A DNA stretch of 64,000 nt from Clostridia bacterium (GCA_017416185.1 JAFQDF010000015.1:30400-94399); one strand, 5' to 3'; numbered from the stretch's first letter, positions 43,211 to 53,352 are shown. Notes: a model not told the origin generated them from the sequence alone. Translations and numbers: made by a program.

Positions 43211-44490
43211 TAAACGTAAGACAAGCGGCATACCTATCTGTATTGCGGCACTATAAGGAAAACAGGTTCAGTAATCTTGAAATCGATTCTGCTATAAAAA
43301 AATACGGATTTACAGGTCCGGACCGCTCGCTTTTTACCGTGATAGTATACGGAAGCATTGAGCGCAGGATAACCCTTGACTATTATCTGTCGGCATGTTC
43401 TGTAAAGCCTGTTGACAGCCTTGATCCCGAGGTTATGGCAATACTGCTTACAGGTGCGTATCAGATACTGTTTCTTGACCGTGTGCCCGACCACGCGGCG
43501 GTAAACGAGGCGGTTGAGTGTGCAAAAAAATATAAACCCGCATCAAAGGGCTTTGTCAACGCGGTGCTTCGTAAGCTTATTTCTGTAAAGGACAGCCTTG
43601 AGCTGCCCTCTGACAGGATAAAAAATCTGTCTGTCAGATATTCTATGCCTGAGTGGATAGTATCCCTGTGGCAGGAGCAGTATGGCGATGCCGAGGATAT
43701 TCTTTGCGGTATAGACAAGCCTCCCACCATAACCCTGCGTACCAATACTCTTGTCAATACGAGAGCTGAGCTTATGGAAAAATTAGGGGATACCCCCTGC
43801 GAATATACCGAAACCTCCCCCGACGGAATACATATTTTGCGGGGAATATCCTTTGAGGAGCTGGAGGAGCTTTGCGGAAACGGAGCTTACGTCCAGGATG
43901 AGGCGTCACAGATGGCTGTAAGAGCGGTGGATGCGGTACCGGGTGAGTTTATAATAGATACCTGCTGCTGTCCCGGAGGCAAGACCTTCGGTATAGCTAT
44001 GTGTATGGAGAATAAGGGAAAAGTACTTGCCCTTGACCTTCATAAAAGCAAGCTTTCCCTTGTGGAAAAGGGAGCAAACAGGCTTGGTATCGATATTATT
44101 GAAACAAGAGAGCATAACTCAAAAAATGCCATCCCCGAATATATAGGAAGTGCAGACAGAGTGCTTTGTGACGTACCCTGCTCAGGTCTTGGTGTTGTTG
44201 CAAAGAAGCCTGAAACACGTTATAAAAACAGAGAGGATATCGCCCGCTTACCTGAGATCCAGTATGCGATACTACAGGCATCCTCCTCTTATCTCAGAAG
44301 CGGCGGAACACTGGTATATTCCACCTGTACCCTTAACAAAAGTGAAAATGAGAATATAGTCGGCAGATTTATTTCCGAAAACAGCGGCTATATCCTTGAA
44401 AATATGACCACCTATTTTCCAAAGGCAGGGAAGACCGACGGATTTTTCGTGGCTAAAATCAAAAAGACTTCGGAGGAGAAGATTTTATGA
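43207..44490 (+). CDS. rsmB: 16S rRNA (cytosine-967-C5) methyltransferase RsmB
   Basis: 427 residues from a TTG start overlapping the yugP stop (AGGA 7 bases upstream). N-terminal NusB-like RNA-binding domain (about 1-135) followed by the Rossmann methyltransferase with DTCCCPGGKTFGIA, DVPCSGLGVVAKKPETR and catalytic Cys in YSTCTLNKSEN. It methylates C967 of 16S rRNA. It is in the def-fmt-yugP-rsmB order and overlaps the lipoprotein gene by 4. Confidence 0.94.
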   Translation: MINVRQAAYLSVLRHYKENRFSNLEIDSAIKKYGFTGPDRSLFTVIVYGSIERRITLDYYLSACSVKPVDSLDPEVMAILLTGAYQILFLDRVPDHAAVNEAVECAKKYKPASKGFVNAVLRKLISVKDSLELPSDRIKNLSVRYSMPEWIVSLWQEQYGDAEDILCGIDKPPTITLRTNTLVNTRAELMEKLGDTPCEYTETSPDGIHILRGISFEELEELCGNGAYVQDEASQMAVRAVDAVPGEFIIDTCCCPGGKTFGIAMCMENKGKVLALDLHKSKLSLVEKGANRLGIDIIETREHNSKNAIPEYIGSADRVLCDVPCSGLGVVAKKPETRYKNREDIARLPEIQYAILQASSSYLRSGGTLVYSTCTLNKSENENIVGRFISENSGYILENMTTYFPKAGKTDGFFVAKIKKTSEEKIL

Positions 44491-46364
44491 AAAGAGTGTT
44501 ATTACTGATACTGGCTATCCTGTGTATCATTCCCCTTGCCGCCTGTTCCTCGGTTCCTGCAAATGCGGATCCCGATGAATGCTACGGCTATAGCTTTAAT
44601 ATCAAGATATACGATTATTACGGTGATTCCTATGATAACTGCGACGTCACCGTGACCTCCGCAGGAGGCGGAAGATTCAAGGAGAGCTACCTGCCTGATG
44701 CCGGTATCTGTGCAATATCCCTGTCAAAGGGTCAGTACACACTTACAGTAACCGACAAGGAAAGCGGTAAGGAGTGGAAGGAGGATATCACGGTTATAGC
44801 CGAGGGTAAAAAGTCCTTCCTTGAGATCAAGACCGAGTTCGGATACGATCATTCCAAGACTGCAGGTCTGCTTCTCACCGAAAAGAGAGAGGAGCTTATC
44901 TCGGAATACGGACTTATCTCAAACGAGCCGGTATACGAAAAGGACGTAGTTGATACAAGCTCCGACAAGCAGCTTAAAAGTGAGTGGCTTTCTAAGGATG
45001 GTATTATAGTTGTATCCTACACCGACCTTGATTATGATGACAATACTGAGCTTTACCTGCTCAGAAAAGAGGGAAATAAGCTTATCACACAGGCGTTCTA
45101 CGTGTCCGGTGATGAGATGAACGCTACCGAGGAGCTGTCACAGGAATTGCCTGAGCCCAACTTTGGCGTTTGCATGAATTTAAGAAATTATCTTATAAAG
45201 ACGGAGAACGGTACCAATATATGTACCGATATGTATTACTATACTATGTATAATGCGGACGGTTTCTCTCTCGGTCTTAATGCATACCGCTTTTCCAACG
45301 GCAAGCTCCTGCCTTATATGACCCTTAACGGATCGGGTTCTGCAGGTGTAAGCTATGAGCTTGTTACATATACGGGAGGTGCTGCAAGCGAGCCTGAGAC
45401 TATCAGCGTTGATGCGGCAAACGAGGGTCAGGCACCGATCCCCTCGGCATTGACAGGTCTCGGATATCCTGCACTCGAGGCGGAGGCTGCAATAAAGGCG
45501 GATGGTTACCTTGGCGGCTACGGTAATGCCTGCAGCTATTATGATCATACAACGGCTGTTAAGCTCTGTAAGCTTACGACAGAATACATCACCTCCGACC
45601 ATATTCAGGGAAATGACAGCTACGTAAAATGTCTGATCACCGATAATACAGATACTCACGTGCTTTACGGCGAGATCTCCGAGACAGAGGTAAAGGATCC
45701 CTATGAGCTGCCTGCGTGTTATAAGGAGATTATAGACCTTCTTATCAACGGCAAGACCTATTGGGCAGTGGGCTCGGCAGAGTCGGGCGGAATTCCCGGA
45801 CTTCCCGAGGTAGGCAAGCTGTACGCTAACTGTAAAGAACTGTCCCAGGTGGGATATGCACTTATCGATATCGACAACAACGGTACGGACGAGCTGTTTA
45901 TCGGCGGCGGTACCGAAAAGTTTGAGATATTTGACATTTATACCGCAAAGGACGGCAAGGCACTTCATCTGATCTCCGGGGCAGAGGGCAGCAAGTATAT
46001 GCTCAACAGCGACGGAACCCTTTACAACACCTGGTCAAACGGTGCATACAACAGCGGTGAGTCCTGGTATAAGATGAATCCCGCAGGAGACGGGCTGGCT
46101 CATACCGTTTCGGTGTTTACCGATAAGGCTGCTGCGGCGACCGAGGAAAAGAAGGATACGGAGGCTAAGGCAGAGGACAGCAAGGCTGAAGACACTAAGC
46201 CCGAGACAAGCGGTGATGCTGCTACGGTTCTCTATGTTGCAAACGCAGCAGACCGTTCCGACAAAAAGACTGTAACCAAGGAAGAGGGCGATGCCGCAAA
46301 GGGTAAGCTCGGTGACAAGACTATTGATTACAGAACTCTTGAAGAATACAACAAAATCGTATAA
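44487..46364 (+). CDS. Large lipoprotein of unknown function
   Basis: 625 residues, signal ending at lipobox PLAAC (Cys20). About residues 30-115 look like a beta-sandwich. Two IDxDNNGTDEL-type acidic repeats (YTDLDYDDNTELYL near 173 and IDIDNNGTDELFI near 465) resemble FG-GAP-like calcium loops. A Lys/Glu/Ala-rich linker (about 550-575) precedes the end. I do not recognise a family. Last gene of the def operon, with a strong terminator. Confidence 0.7.
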   Translation: MKRVLLLILAILCIIPLAACSSVPANADPDECYGYSFNIKIYDYYGDSYDNCDVTVTSAGGGRFKESYLPDAGICAISLSKGQYTLTVTDKESGKEWKEDITVIAEGKKSFLEIKTEFGYDHSKTAGLLLTEKREELISEYGLISNEPVYEKDVVDTSSDKQLKSEWLSKDGIIVVSYTDLDYDDNTELYLLRKEGNKLITQAFYVSGDEMNATEELSQELPEPNFGVCMNLRNYLIKTENGTNICTDMYYYTMYNADGFSLGLNAYRFSNGKLLPYMTLNGSGSAGVSYELVTYTGGAASEPETISVDAANEGQAPIPSALTGLGYPALEAEAAIKADGYLGGYGNACSYYDHTTAVKLCKLTTEYITSDHIQGNDSYVKCLITDNTDTHVLYGEISETEVKDPYELPACYKEIIDLLINGKTYWAVGSAESGGIPGLPEVGKLYANCKELSQVGYALIDIDNNGTDELFIGGGTEKFEIFDIYTAKDGKALHLISGAEGSKYMLNSDGTLYNTWSNGAYNSGESWYKMNPAGDGLAHTVSVFTDKAAAATEEKKDTEAKAEDSKAEDTKPETSGDAATVLYVANAADRSDKKTVTKEEGDAAKGKLGDKTIDYRTLEEYNKIV

Positions 46365-46371
46365 AACAGCA

Positions 46372-46408
46372 AAAAATCGGACAGATGTTACTCTGTCCGA
46401 TTTTTAAT
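46372..46408 (+). terminator. Terminator of the def operon
   Basis: Perfect 14-base stem AAAAATCGGACAGA type (46372-46385 with 46392-46405), 6-base loop and T run. Confidence 0.92.
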
Positions 46409-46453
46409 ATATCTGTTGCTTTAAACAGAACGGCTGTGGTGCAGCTCGTCCTT

Positions 46454-47389
46454 TTATTTTACGATAGCATCAAAGACAAGTATTATCATGGGTATGGTCA
46501 CCACCGATATAACCGTTGAAATACCTACGCAGAGGGCACTGTACTCAGGCTTTATATCAAACTTTTCTCCGAACACCGTTGTTGTTGCCGCCGTGGGCAT
46601 TGAAGCCATAAGGGTAGCAAACAGAGCAATGTCACGGGGTAATCTTAACAAAATTACGATAGTTCCTACGATTACAGGGAACAGTACCAGCTTGCAAAGG
46701 CAAAGCCAGTAGACCTTCAGGTTAGTAAAAAGCTTCTTAAAGGGCAGATTTGCCAGTACACCACCGATTATAAGCATTGATATGGGGGTGGAAAGACCTG
46801 CAAAATAGCTCATTGTATCCTTTACGGGTACGGGCAGAGGAATGCGCAGAACAAAGATAAGAACACCAATTGCGGCGGGTATGGTGCCGAAATTTACGAA
46901 TACCTTTTTGATATTCATTTTGATGCTTCTGTTGGCAGAGCTTAAAACGAACATACCGTAGGTCCAGGAAAGGATGTTGAATATGATACAGTAGAATGCA
47001 CCCCAGAAAAGACCCTTGTCCCCTAAGACCGCAGCCAGTACGGGAAAGCCGTAGAAGGCGGCGTTTTCAAATATCAGGGCGTACTGCATAATAGCTGACT
47101 CACCCTTATCCTTTAAGGGTCTTGAGCATAAGAAGGCAAAGAGAGCCGACAGCACGTGTAAAAGGAATGAGAGAAGGATGATAAGTCCGCCCTCCTTGAG
47201 TGCTGTGGGTGAATACTCCGTATTGACTATTGAGGATATGAGAAGAAAGGGCTGAGCTATGCAGAGAATCAGGTCTGACAGTCTCTTTGAGGTATCCTTA
47301 TCTATCCAATTAAATTTTCTTACACCGAAGCCCACCAATATGAGCAAAAACATTGTGGCAACGGTATTGACTGAAACAGAAATGTCCAA
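46454..47389 (-). CDS. AEC family transporter (auxin efflux carrier type)
   Basis: 311 residues with ten membrane helices in two halves, the arrangement of AEC/MleP-like permeases. A TTG start with AAAGG about 10 bases upstream is the likely one. Substrate unknown; family members move malate, other organic acids or signalling compounds. It is separated from the UDG gene by 65 bases with a TGC-rich tract. Confidence 0.85.
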   Translation of the reverse strand: MDISVSVNTVATMFLLILVGFGVRKFNWIDKDTSKRLSDLILCIAQPFLLISSIVNTEYSPTALKEGGLIILLSFLLHVLSALFAFLCSRPLKDKGESAIMQYALIFENAAFYGFPVLAAVLGDKGLFWGAFYCIIFNILSWTYGMFVLSSANRSIKMNIKKVFVNFGTIPAAIGVLIFVLRIPLPVPVKDTMSYFAGLSTPISMLIIGGVLANLPFKKLFTNLKVYWLCLCKLVLFPVIVGTIVILLRLPRDIALFATLMASMPTAATTTVFGEKFDIKPEYSALCVGISTVISVVTIPMIILVFDAIVK

Positions 47390-47454
47390 AAATCTAAAAC
47401 CTTTCGTTTAAAAATTGAAATGTAATGAAGTTTTACGCAATGCGGAAAATGACA

Positions 47455-47489
47455 TTAACTTTGCACTTTTAACTTTGCACTTTGCACTT
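47455..47489. repeat. TGC-type tract at the end of the UDG gene
   Basis: taactttgcacttttaactt and tgcactttgcacttcg units. The last eight residues of the UDG protein and its stop codon are encoded by this tract. It resembles the tracts of elements A to D, without a hairpin. Confidence 0.5.
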
Positions 47490-48030
47490 CGTCAAGACGT
47501 CGCTTGATCTCCTTCATATCCGTAAGCATGTCCTCTTTTTTTCTGGGGTCACGGAGCAGAAGGGAGGGGTGGAATACGGCAGTCATATCGAAGTTCCCCT
47601 TACGTACCCACTGACCGTGCTGAACGGTTATCTTATAGTTAGGGTCGATGAGTCTCATTGCGGATATTCTGCCCAGACAAACGATCATCTTAGGTTTTAT
47701 AAGTCTGATCTGATCGCGCAGATAATCTATACACATATCCTGCTCTGAGGGCAGAGGATCGCGGTTCTTGGGCGGACGGCATTTAAGCATATTTGCTATA
47801 TACACGTCCTCTCTTTCTATGCCCACAGCCTCAAGATATTTGTCAAAGAGCTGTCCTGCACGGCCCACAAAGGGAGTACCCGACAGGTCCTCCTTTTCGC
47901 CGGGCGCCTCCCCTATGAACATAAGCTCGGCATTGCGGTTACCGCATCCGAAAACGGTATTTGTCCTTGTTTTGCAAAGCTCGCACTTTGTACACTCACT
48001 ACATTGCTTTTCAAGTTCTTCCCAAGTCAT
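47455..48030 (-). CDS. Family-4 (4Fe-4S) uracil-DNA glycosylase
   Basis: 191 residues from ATG 48030 (AAAGGA upstream; the longer frame begins inside MecA). An N-terminal Cys cluster (Cys10, 13, 16, 19) and GEAPGEKEDLSGTPFVGRAG, a family-4 uracil-binding motif, plus HPSLLLRDP near the end. A further Cys in NMLKCRPPKNRDP completes the iron-sulfur site. It removes uracil from DNA in base excision repair. The C-terminal tail (SAKLKVQS) comes from the intergenic tract and is probably not functional. Confidence 0.93.
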   Translation of the reverse strand: MTWEELEKQCSECTKCELCKTRTNTVFGCGNRNAELMFIGEAPGEKEDLSGTPFVGRAGQLFDKYLEAVGIEREDVYIANMLKCRPPKNRDPLPSEQDMCIDYLRDQIRLIKPKMIVCLGRISAMRLIDPNYKITVQHGQWVRKGNFDMTAVFHPSLLLRDPRKKEDMLTDMKEIKRRLDEVQSAKLKVQS

Positions 48031-48041
48031 TTTAAGTCCTT

Positions 48042-48590
48042 TCAACGAAGGGCAGCCAACGTCTCTACAGCTCCCCTTGTGCATATCCTGTCACAGTGCT
48101 CAAGGATATGGTATATGTATTTTTTATTTTCACGCATATCTGCGTATTCATCGATAAACAGCGGTTCGTCCGAAATGCTGAGATAATAGCTTTTTTCGTC
48201 ACAGTACGCCGAGCTTTCTCCTTCATATCCCCTTTGGGACAGTATTGAGCAGACGGTCAGCAGGTCATTTATATCAGAAAAACGGTATATTGTGCCCGGC
48301 TTTTTCTTTGCTACCGAAACCGACAGATCATCCGCACTGACACCGTTTTCAAGCTTGGTGACGAAAATTTCACAACCTCCGCATCTGCTGGGGAATACTT
48401 GAACGAATATTCTTTCCTTTGCCGCATCAAAGCCTGTTTTGTGCTTAGCCTCGTCAAGTATGTTCCAGAACGCGCGTCTGGTCTCGGTGTTATCGTAATT
48501 TATGTCCTCTATATGAAGGGCGTATTTTGTCATATCCTTTTGTGACAGCATAATTTTAAGCTTGCTGTCACTTATTAAGATCAGCTCCAT
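48042..48590 (-). CDS. mecA: MecA, adaptor of ClpC
   Basis: 182 residues from ATG 48590 (GAGGA about 9 bases upstream; the longer frame lacks a site). The N-terminal substrate-binding domain has MELILISDSKLKIMLSQKDM and GFDAAKERIFVQVFPSRCGG-C-EIFVTKL, and a C-terminal domain which in the family contacts the ClpC middle region. MecA delivers ComK, ComS and aggregated proteins to ClpC and helps it assemble. It is shorter than the 218 of Bacillus. The gene lies far from the ctsR-clpC operon (21-25 kb). Confidence 0.9.
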   Translation of the reverse strand: MELILISDSKLKIMLSQKDMTKYALHIEDINYDNTETRRAFWNILDEAKHKTGFDAAKERIFVQVFPSRCGGCEIFVTKLENGVSADDLSVSVAKKKPGTIYRFSDINDLLTVCSILSQRGYEGESSAYCDEKSYYLSISDEPLFIDEYADMRENKKYIYHILEHCDRICTRGAVETLAALR

Positions 48591-48658
48591 TTCATCACTT
48601 CCTCTGATATTATTATAAGCGGAAAGCATCAGAAATGAAACAATAAATTCTTGGAAAT

Positions 48659-49921
48659 TCAGTATACTTCCTTAAAGCATTGGCAGATTCCGTTGCTGTT
48701 AGCTTTAATGGCGGAATATCCGTAAAAGGCTGATCCCATATAGCTTTTCTTTTGTCTTGCGTACTCTATCTGATCGGAAATTTCGGTCGGGGAGCTCCAT
48801 TCCCCGGCTCGGTATGCTCCGTGGGAAACGATAAGAGGAATATCTGTATCTGCAAGGGCTTTATCCCACCAGTCGCACAGTACTCCGTAGGGGGCCGCCT
48901 CGGTATCAAAGCTCCAGTAGAGCTGTGGGGAGATAAAGTCGATATAACCGCCCTCTATCCACGCAAGAGCATCGCAGTATATGGCAGAAAAAGCACTTAA
49001 GCCCTTAGTGTCCGAACCGTTGTTTGTTCCGTCATTATTACACCATATACCAAAGGGAGATATGCCGAAATAGCAGTCGGGACGGACAGCTTTTATTATA
49101 TCGTGGCTTGATTTTATCATAGCGTTGACGTTTTCACGTCTCCAGTCCTCAAGGTCCATTCCGTTACCGTATTTTGCATAGGATGCCGAATCATCATAGA
49201 CTTCGTTTTCTACGGGATAGGGGTAAAAATAATCGTCAAATATTATGGCATCAACCGGGTAACCCTCAGCTATTTCCTTCACTCCCTCAGAGATAAGAGC
49301 TCTGACCTCGGGCAGTCCCGGGTCGTAGTAAAGACTTCCGTTGTAGCCGATACAGTATTCGGGGTGTATAAAGGCGGGATTATTCTCAGACAACAGTGCA
49401 GGATCACCTTCGGAAGCATTCATCGAAGTGGATACTCTCAGGGGATTGACCCAGGCACAGACTGCAATATCAAGCTTATGAGCCTCCGTGGTCAGATATT
49501 CAAGGGTATCAAGGGGCAACCTGTTTCCCTGTGCTCCGCAAAGAAATTCCGAGGAAGGAAATAAGCTCGAAGCGTATAGAGCGTCCGATGAGGGTCTGAC
49601 CTGAAAAATAACGGTATTCATTGAGTTTTCAAGGGCTGTGGTGAGTATGGAATCTATCTCTGCCTTCAGCTCCTCAGAAGTTAAATTGCTTTCGGAGGGA
49701 AAGTTGATGTTTGCCACCGTTGCTATCCACAATGCGCGTATTTCACCGTCTCTTGTAAGAATATCCTCCACAAGCGTGGTCTTCTCGGTCGTCATCACAG
49801 GAGTAAGCTGCGGCTCAAATCCGCTCATTATAAGCCCTCCCACCACCGAGGATAGCAGCACCAGGGCGGAGCATACGAGAATAACGTTAAGCCTTCTTGC
49901 GTCAATGATTTTTGAAGCCAT
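48659..49921 (-). CDS. GHL10-type glycoside-hydrolase-like protein (DUF187)
   Basis: 420 residues. One N-terminal membrane anchor (about 12-34), then a TIM-barrel-like domain with RALWIATVANINFPS and VIFQVRPSSDALYASSLFPSSEFL, the family's conserved opening, and WVNPLRVS. GHL10 proteins are linked to the cell surface and cell-wall glycan processing; activity has been shown for few. It is a single gene at the head of the MecA-UDG group. Confidence 0.85.
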   Translation of the reverse strand: MASKIIDARRLNVILVCSALVLLSSVVGGLIMSGFEPQLTPVMTTEKTTLVEDILTRDGEIRALWIATVANINFPSESNLTSEELKAEIDSILTTALENSMNTVIFQVRPSSDALYASSLFPSSEFLCGAQGNRLPLDTLEYLTTEAHKLDIAVCAWVNPLRVSTSMNASEGDPALLSENNPAFIHPEYCIGYNGSLYYDPGLPEVRALISEGVKEIAEGYPVDAIIFDDYFYPYPVENEVYDDSASYAKYGNGMDLEDWRRENVNAMIKSSHDIIKAVRPDCYFGISPFGIWCNNDGTNNGSDTKGLSAFSAIYCDALAWIEGGYIDFISPQLYWSFDTEAAPYGVLCDWWDKALADTDIPLIVSHGAYRAGEWSSPTEISDQIEYARQKKSYMGSAFYGYSAIKANSNGICQCFKEVY

Positions 49922-50011
49922 AATTTTCTCATCCTATAGCATAACATATTTTTATCGGTTTTTCAAGCACCGACAGTACAATATATTTATTTCGGGACAA
50001 GTATATTACTA

Positions 50012-50040
50012 TTGACACAGAGGCTTATTATATATATAAT
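50012..50040 (+). promoter_or_regulatory. Consensus promoter of the GH116 group
   Basis: TTGACA (50012-50017), exactly 17 bases, TATAAT (50035-50040). Both boxes perfect. Transcription would start near 50047, inside a run of tatata sequence. Confidence 0.85.
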
Positions 50041-50077
50041 ATATATAACTATATTTATAACTTCAAAGGAGATCATT

Positions 50078-52627
50078 ATGAAGTACAAGGGCATTGCCAC
50101 AAGAGAAATAGCTTTCCCCATAGGTGGTATCGGTACAGGCTGTATCAGCCTTGCAGGTAACGGCCGTCTTGTTGACTGGGAAATTTACAATAAACCCGCA
50201 AAGGAAACCGAAAACGCATATACACACTTTGCAGTAAAGGCAGAGGCTGACGGCGAGATACTGGACACCCGTATACTCCACGGTGACTACCTCAAGTGCT
50301 ATATGGGTCCCACCATCAAGGGTGACTATATGGGCTACGGTCACGGTCCCTCCACCTTCAGTATGGCGGCTATGCCTCACTTTGAGGATACCGAGTTTGA
50401 CGGCGAGTTCCCCCTTGCTACGATGTCATTCAAGGACAAGCACTTTCCGGGTGAGATAAAGCTTCGTGCCTTCAACCCCTTTATCCCCTTAAACGAGGAT
50501 GACTCCAGCATTCCTGCTGCATTCTTTGAGATCGAATTTACCAACTATACAGGCAAGGAGATAACCTATACGGCTGCATTCTCCTGTAAGAACCCTCATA
50601 AGGAAAAATCCCTCAACCGCTACAGCCGTGAGGGTGATATATCAAAAATATATATGTACAGCGACGAGCTGGGCGAGGATGAGATCGGCTACTACGATAT
50701 GACTATCGCTACCGACTGTCCCGACCTTTCCTATCAGGAAATGTGGTATAGAGCCGGCTGGAAGGATGACGTTATAACCTACTGGCGTCAGTTCAACGAG
50801 CAGTCCAAGTTTGAAAACCGTGTGTACAAGGAATACAGCGACCGCGGTGACCACTGTACTCTCGCTCCCTACGTTAAGGTAAAGCCGGGTGAAAAGAAGG
50901 CACTTCGCTTCTTACTGTCTTGGAACGTACCCAACAACTATAACTACTGGACTCCCTACAAGGTAGAAAAGGACGGTCGCGAAGTAGACTATACCTGGAA
51001 GAACTATTACGCTAAGCTCTTCAAGAACTCCGAGGCTTCCGCAGACTATGCGATGAAGAACTGGAACAGACTCTATGACGAGACTATGCGCTTCAAAAAC
51101 GAGTTCCACACACAGACTCTGCCCGGCAAGATCGTTGACGCTATGGCAACTGCGATAAGCGTTCTTAAATCTCCTACGGTATGGAGACTTGAGGACGGTT
51201 CGCTCTACGGTTGGGAAGGCTGTCTTGAACACGTCGGTGCCTGCGAAGGCTCCTGTACTCACGTATGGAGCTACGCATACGCACTCTGCTTCCTGTTCCC
51301 CAGACTCGAGAGATCTATGAGAGATCTTGACTATACATATAACTATAAGCCCGGCGGTAAGATGGAGTTCCGTATGGCGCTTCCTCTTGGCAGACCCGAT
51401 TACGTACCCTTCCACGCCTGTGTTGACGGTCAGATGGCAGGTGTATTCAAGACCTACCGTGACTGGAAGATCTGCGGCGATGACGAGTGGCTCAAGAAGA
51501 ACTGGGAAAGAGTAAAGGGCGCACTTGCTTATGCCTGGGACGAGTCAAATGAAGAGTATTGGGACAGAAATAAGGACGGTATCCTTGAGGGACGTCAGCA
51601 CAATACTCTTGATACAGAGCTGTTCTCCGCTTCATCCTGGCTTGAGGGCTATTACCTCCTCGCTTTGAAGGCTGCTTCTATTATGGCTGATTATCTCGGC
51701 GAGCATGACCAGGCAGAGGAATACAGAGCACTTTATGCCAACGGTAAAAAGTACCTTGAAGAGGAGCTCTTCAACGGTAAGTATTATTTCCAGAAGATAG
51801 ACCTCGGTGATTACAGCCTCGTTGCTCCCTTTGACGATGCGGCAGGCGTATGGAACGAAGAGGTAAACGAGATAAAATATCAGATAGGAGAAGGCTCCGA
51901 GATCGACCAGGTAGGCGCTCAGTGGCATTCTGATATCATCGGTCTGGGTGATGTCTTTGATAAGGAAAGAGTAAAGTCTGCAGTTGACTTTATGTATCAC
52001 CACAATTTCAAACAGTCTATGCGTGAGCACGCTAACATCTGGCGTATCTATTGCTTGAACGACGAAAAGGGTGCTGTTATCTGCGATTATCCCGAGGGCG
52101 CACGTAAGCCTGCAGTTCCTTTGGCATATGCCGAGGAAACAATGCACGCATTTGAGTATATGCTTGCGGCACAGCTTCTTTCTGCAGGTCTTATCGACAA
52201 GGGTCTTGAGGTTATCGCAGGTGTACGTGACCGTTATGACGGTACAATGCGCAACCCCTTTAACGAGATGGAGTGCGGTAACCACTATTCACGTAACATG
52301 TGTACCTTCTCCTTCATTCCGATCCTTTCCGGTTTTGAGTTCGATATGCCTCACGGTATGATAGGCTTCAACCCCAAGCTTTCCGGATATTTCAAGTCCA
52401 TTTGGTCTCTTGACTGCGGCTGGGGTAACTTTGAATGTGACGAGGGCTGGTGCAAGGTAAATATGATCAGCGGCAAGCTGCCTTTAGACGAGCTTCGTAT
52501 CCCCTTGGAAAAGGTATCAAAGGTAGTGGTTGACGGCAAGGAGATTACAGACTACCGTGTAGAGGGCAGAAGTATTTTCTTCGGCACAAAGACGACAATC
52601 ACAGATAAGGTAGAGGTATACGCATAA
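50078..52627 (+). CDS. GH116-like glucosylceramidase/glycosidase
   Basis: 849 residues from ATG 50078 (AAAGGAG 9 bases upstream; the longer frame starts in the promoter). N-terminal beta domain with FPIGGIGTGCISLAGNGRL and VDWEIYNKP, a GBA2-type opening, then an (alpha/alpha)6 domain with GCLEHVGACEGSCTHVWSYAYAL and GILEGRQHNTLDTELF. The Asp in the latter is the likely acid/base; I could not fix the nucleophile. No signal peptide, hence cytoplasmic. Family members cleave beta-glucosides, beta-xylosides or GlcNAc linkages. First of a co-directional group with a deacetylase and GH78. Confidence 0.85.
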   Translation: MKYKGIATREIAFPIGGIGTGCISLAGNGRLVDWEIYNKPAKETENAYTHFAVKAEADGEILDTRILHGDYLKCYMGPTIKGDYMGYGHGPSTFSMAAMPHFEDTEFDGEFPLATMSFKDKHFPGEIKLRAFNPFIPLNEDDSSIPAAFFEIEFTNYTGKEITYTAAFSCKNPHKEKSLNRYSREGDISKIYMYSDELGEDEIGYYDMTIATDCPDLSYQEMWYRAGWKDDVITYWRQFNEQSKFENRVYKEYSDRGDHCTLAPYVKVKPGEKKALRFLLSWNVPNNYNYWTPYKVEKDGREVDYTWKNYYAKLFKNSEASADYAMKNWNRLYDETMRFKNEFHTQTLPGKIVDAMATAISVLKSPTVWRLEDGSLYGWEGCLEHVGACEGSCTHVWSYAYALCFLFPRLERSMRDLDYTYNYKPGGKMEFRMALPLGRPDYVPFHACVDGQMAGVFKTYRDWKICGDDEWLKKNWERVKGALAYAWDESNEEYWDRNKDGILEGRQHNTLDTELFSASSWLEGYYLLALKAASIMADYLGEHDQAEEYRALYANGKKYLEEELFNGKYYFQKIDLGDYSLVAPFDDAAGVWNEEVNEIKYQIGEGSEIDQVGAQWHSDIIGLGDVFDKERVKSAVDFMYHHNFKQSMREHANIWRIYCLNDEKGAVICDYPEGARKPAVPLAYAEETMHAFEYMLAAQLLSAGLIDKGLEVIAGVRDRYDGTMRNPFNEMECGNHYSRNMCTFSFIPILSGFEFDMPHGMIGFNPKLSGYFKSIWSLDCGWGNFECDEGWCKVNMISGKLPLDELRIPLEKVSKVVVDGKEITDYRVEGRSIFFGTKTTITDKVEVYA

Positions 52628-53352
52628 TGTATATTCCGAGAAAAATTGAAAAAAGAGAAAAGCCTTATAAATTCCTTACCCTCAGCTTTGATGACGGTGT
52701 GACTCAGGACGAGCGTTTTATCAAAATGCTTGACGAAAGAGGACTTAAATGCACCTTTAATATAAACACAGGTATATGCGGTTTGGTACATAACTTACCT
52801 TACCGCGATGGCGAGGTTACTCACAACGAGCATACAGAGGAAAAGATCAGCGAGGTGTACGTCAATCACGAGGTTGCCGTACATACCCTCACTCATCCAC
52901 GTCTTGATCTCCTTGATGAAGCGGGAGTTATAAAAGAGGTGGGCGAGGATCAGAAGAACCTTGTTCGCCTGACAGGTCAGGATGTTGTAGGTATGGCATA
53001 TCCGGGAGGACCTTACTATACCGAGGAGACCAAGCGTATTATCCTTGAGCATACTCCCGTAAGATATGCACGTAACGTTCAGAGCCATCATACCTATAAG
53101 ATGCCCACCGACTTTATGGAATGGGCGCCCACCTGCTTCTGGCGTTCAGAGGCCTGCAGATGGCTTATCAAGGAATTCATCAAGCTTGAACCTACCGAGG
53201 ACAGTCTACTTTATATCTGGGGTCACGCTTATGAGTTTGATATGTATGACGGTTGGGAGCTTATTGAGGAGCTGCTTGACCTTATGGCAGGTCACGAGGA
53301 TATTACCTACGTTACCAACGGCGAAATTTACAAATATATGACAGAGGAGTAA
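52627..53352 (+). CDS. Polysaccharide deacetylase family protein
   Basis: 241 residues, NodB-type fold. LSFDDGVTQDERF (metal-binding Asp-Asp) and VAVHTLTHPRLD (two His) are the metal-site motifs, and PGGPYY follows. No signal peptide, unusual for enzymes that act on cell-wall chitin or peptidoglycan, so it probably deacetylates a sugar or oligosaccharide inside the cell. The stop-start overlap TAATG with the GH116 gene implies translation coupling. Confidence 0.88.
   Translation: MYIPRKIEKREKPYKFLTLSFDDGVTQDERFIKMLDERGLKCTFNINTGICGLVHNLPYRDGEVTHNEHTEEKISEVYVNHEVAVHTLTHPRLDLLDEAGVIKEVGEDQKNLVRLTGQDVVGMAYPGGPYYTEETKRIILEHTPVRYARNVQSHHTYKMPTDFMEWAPTCFWRSEACRWLIKEFIKLEPTEDSLLYIWGHAYEFDMYDGWELIEELLDLMAGHEDITYVTNGEIYKYMTEE

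Noticed and set aside
50012..50077. N-terminal extension of the GH116 protein
   Set aside because: The extension begins with the TTG of the -35 box and lacks an RBS; ATG 50078 has AAAGGAG upstream.
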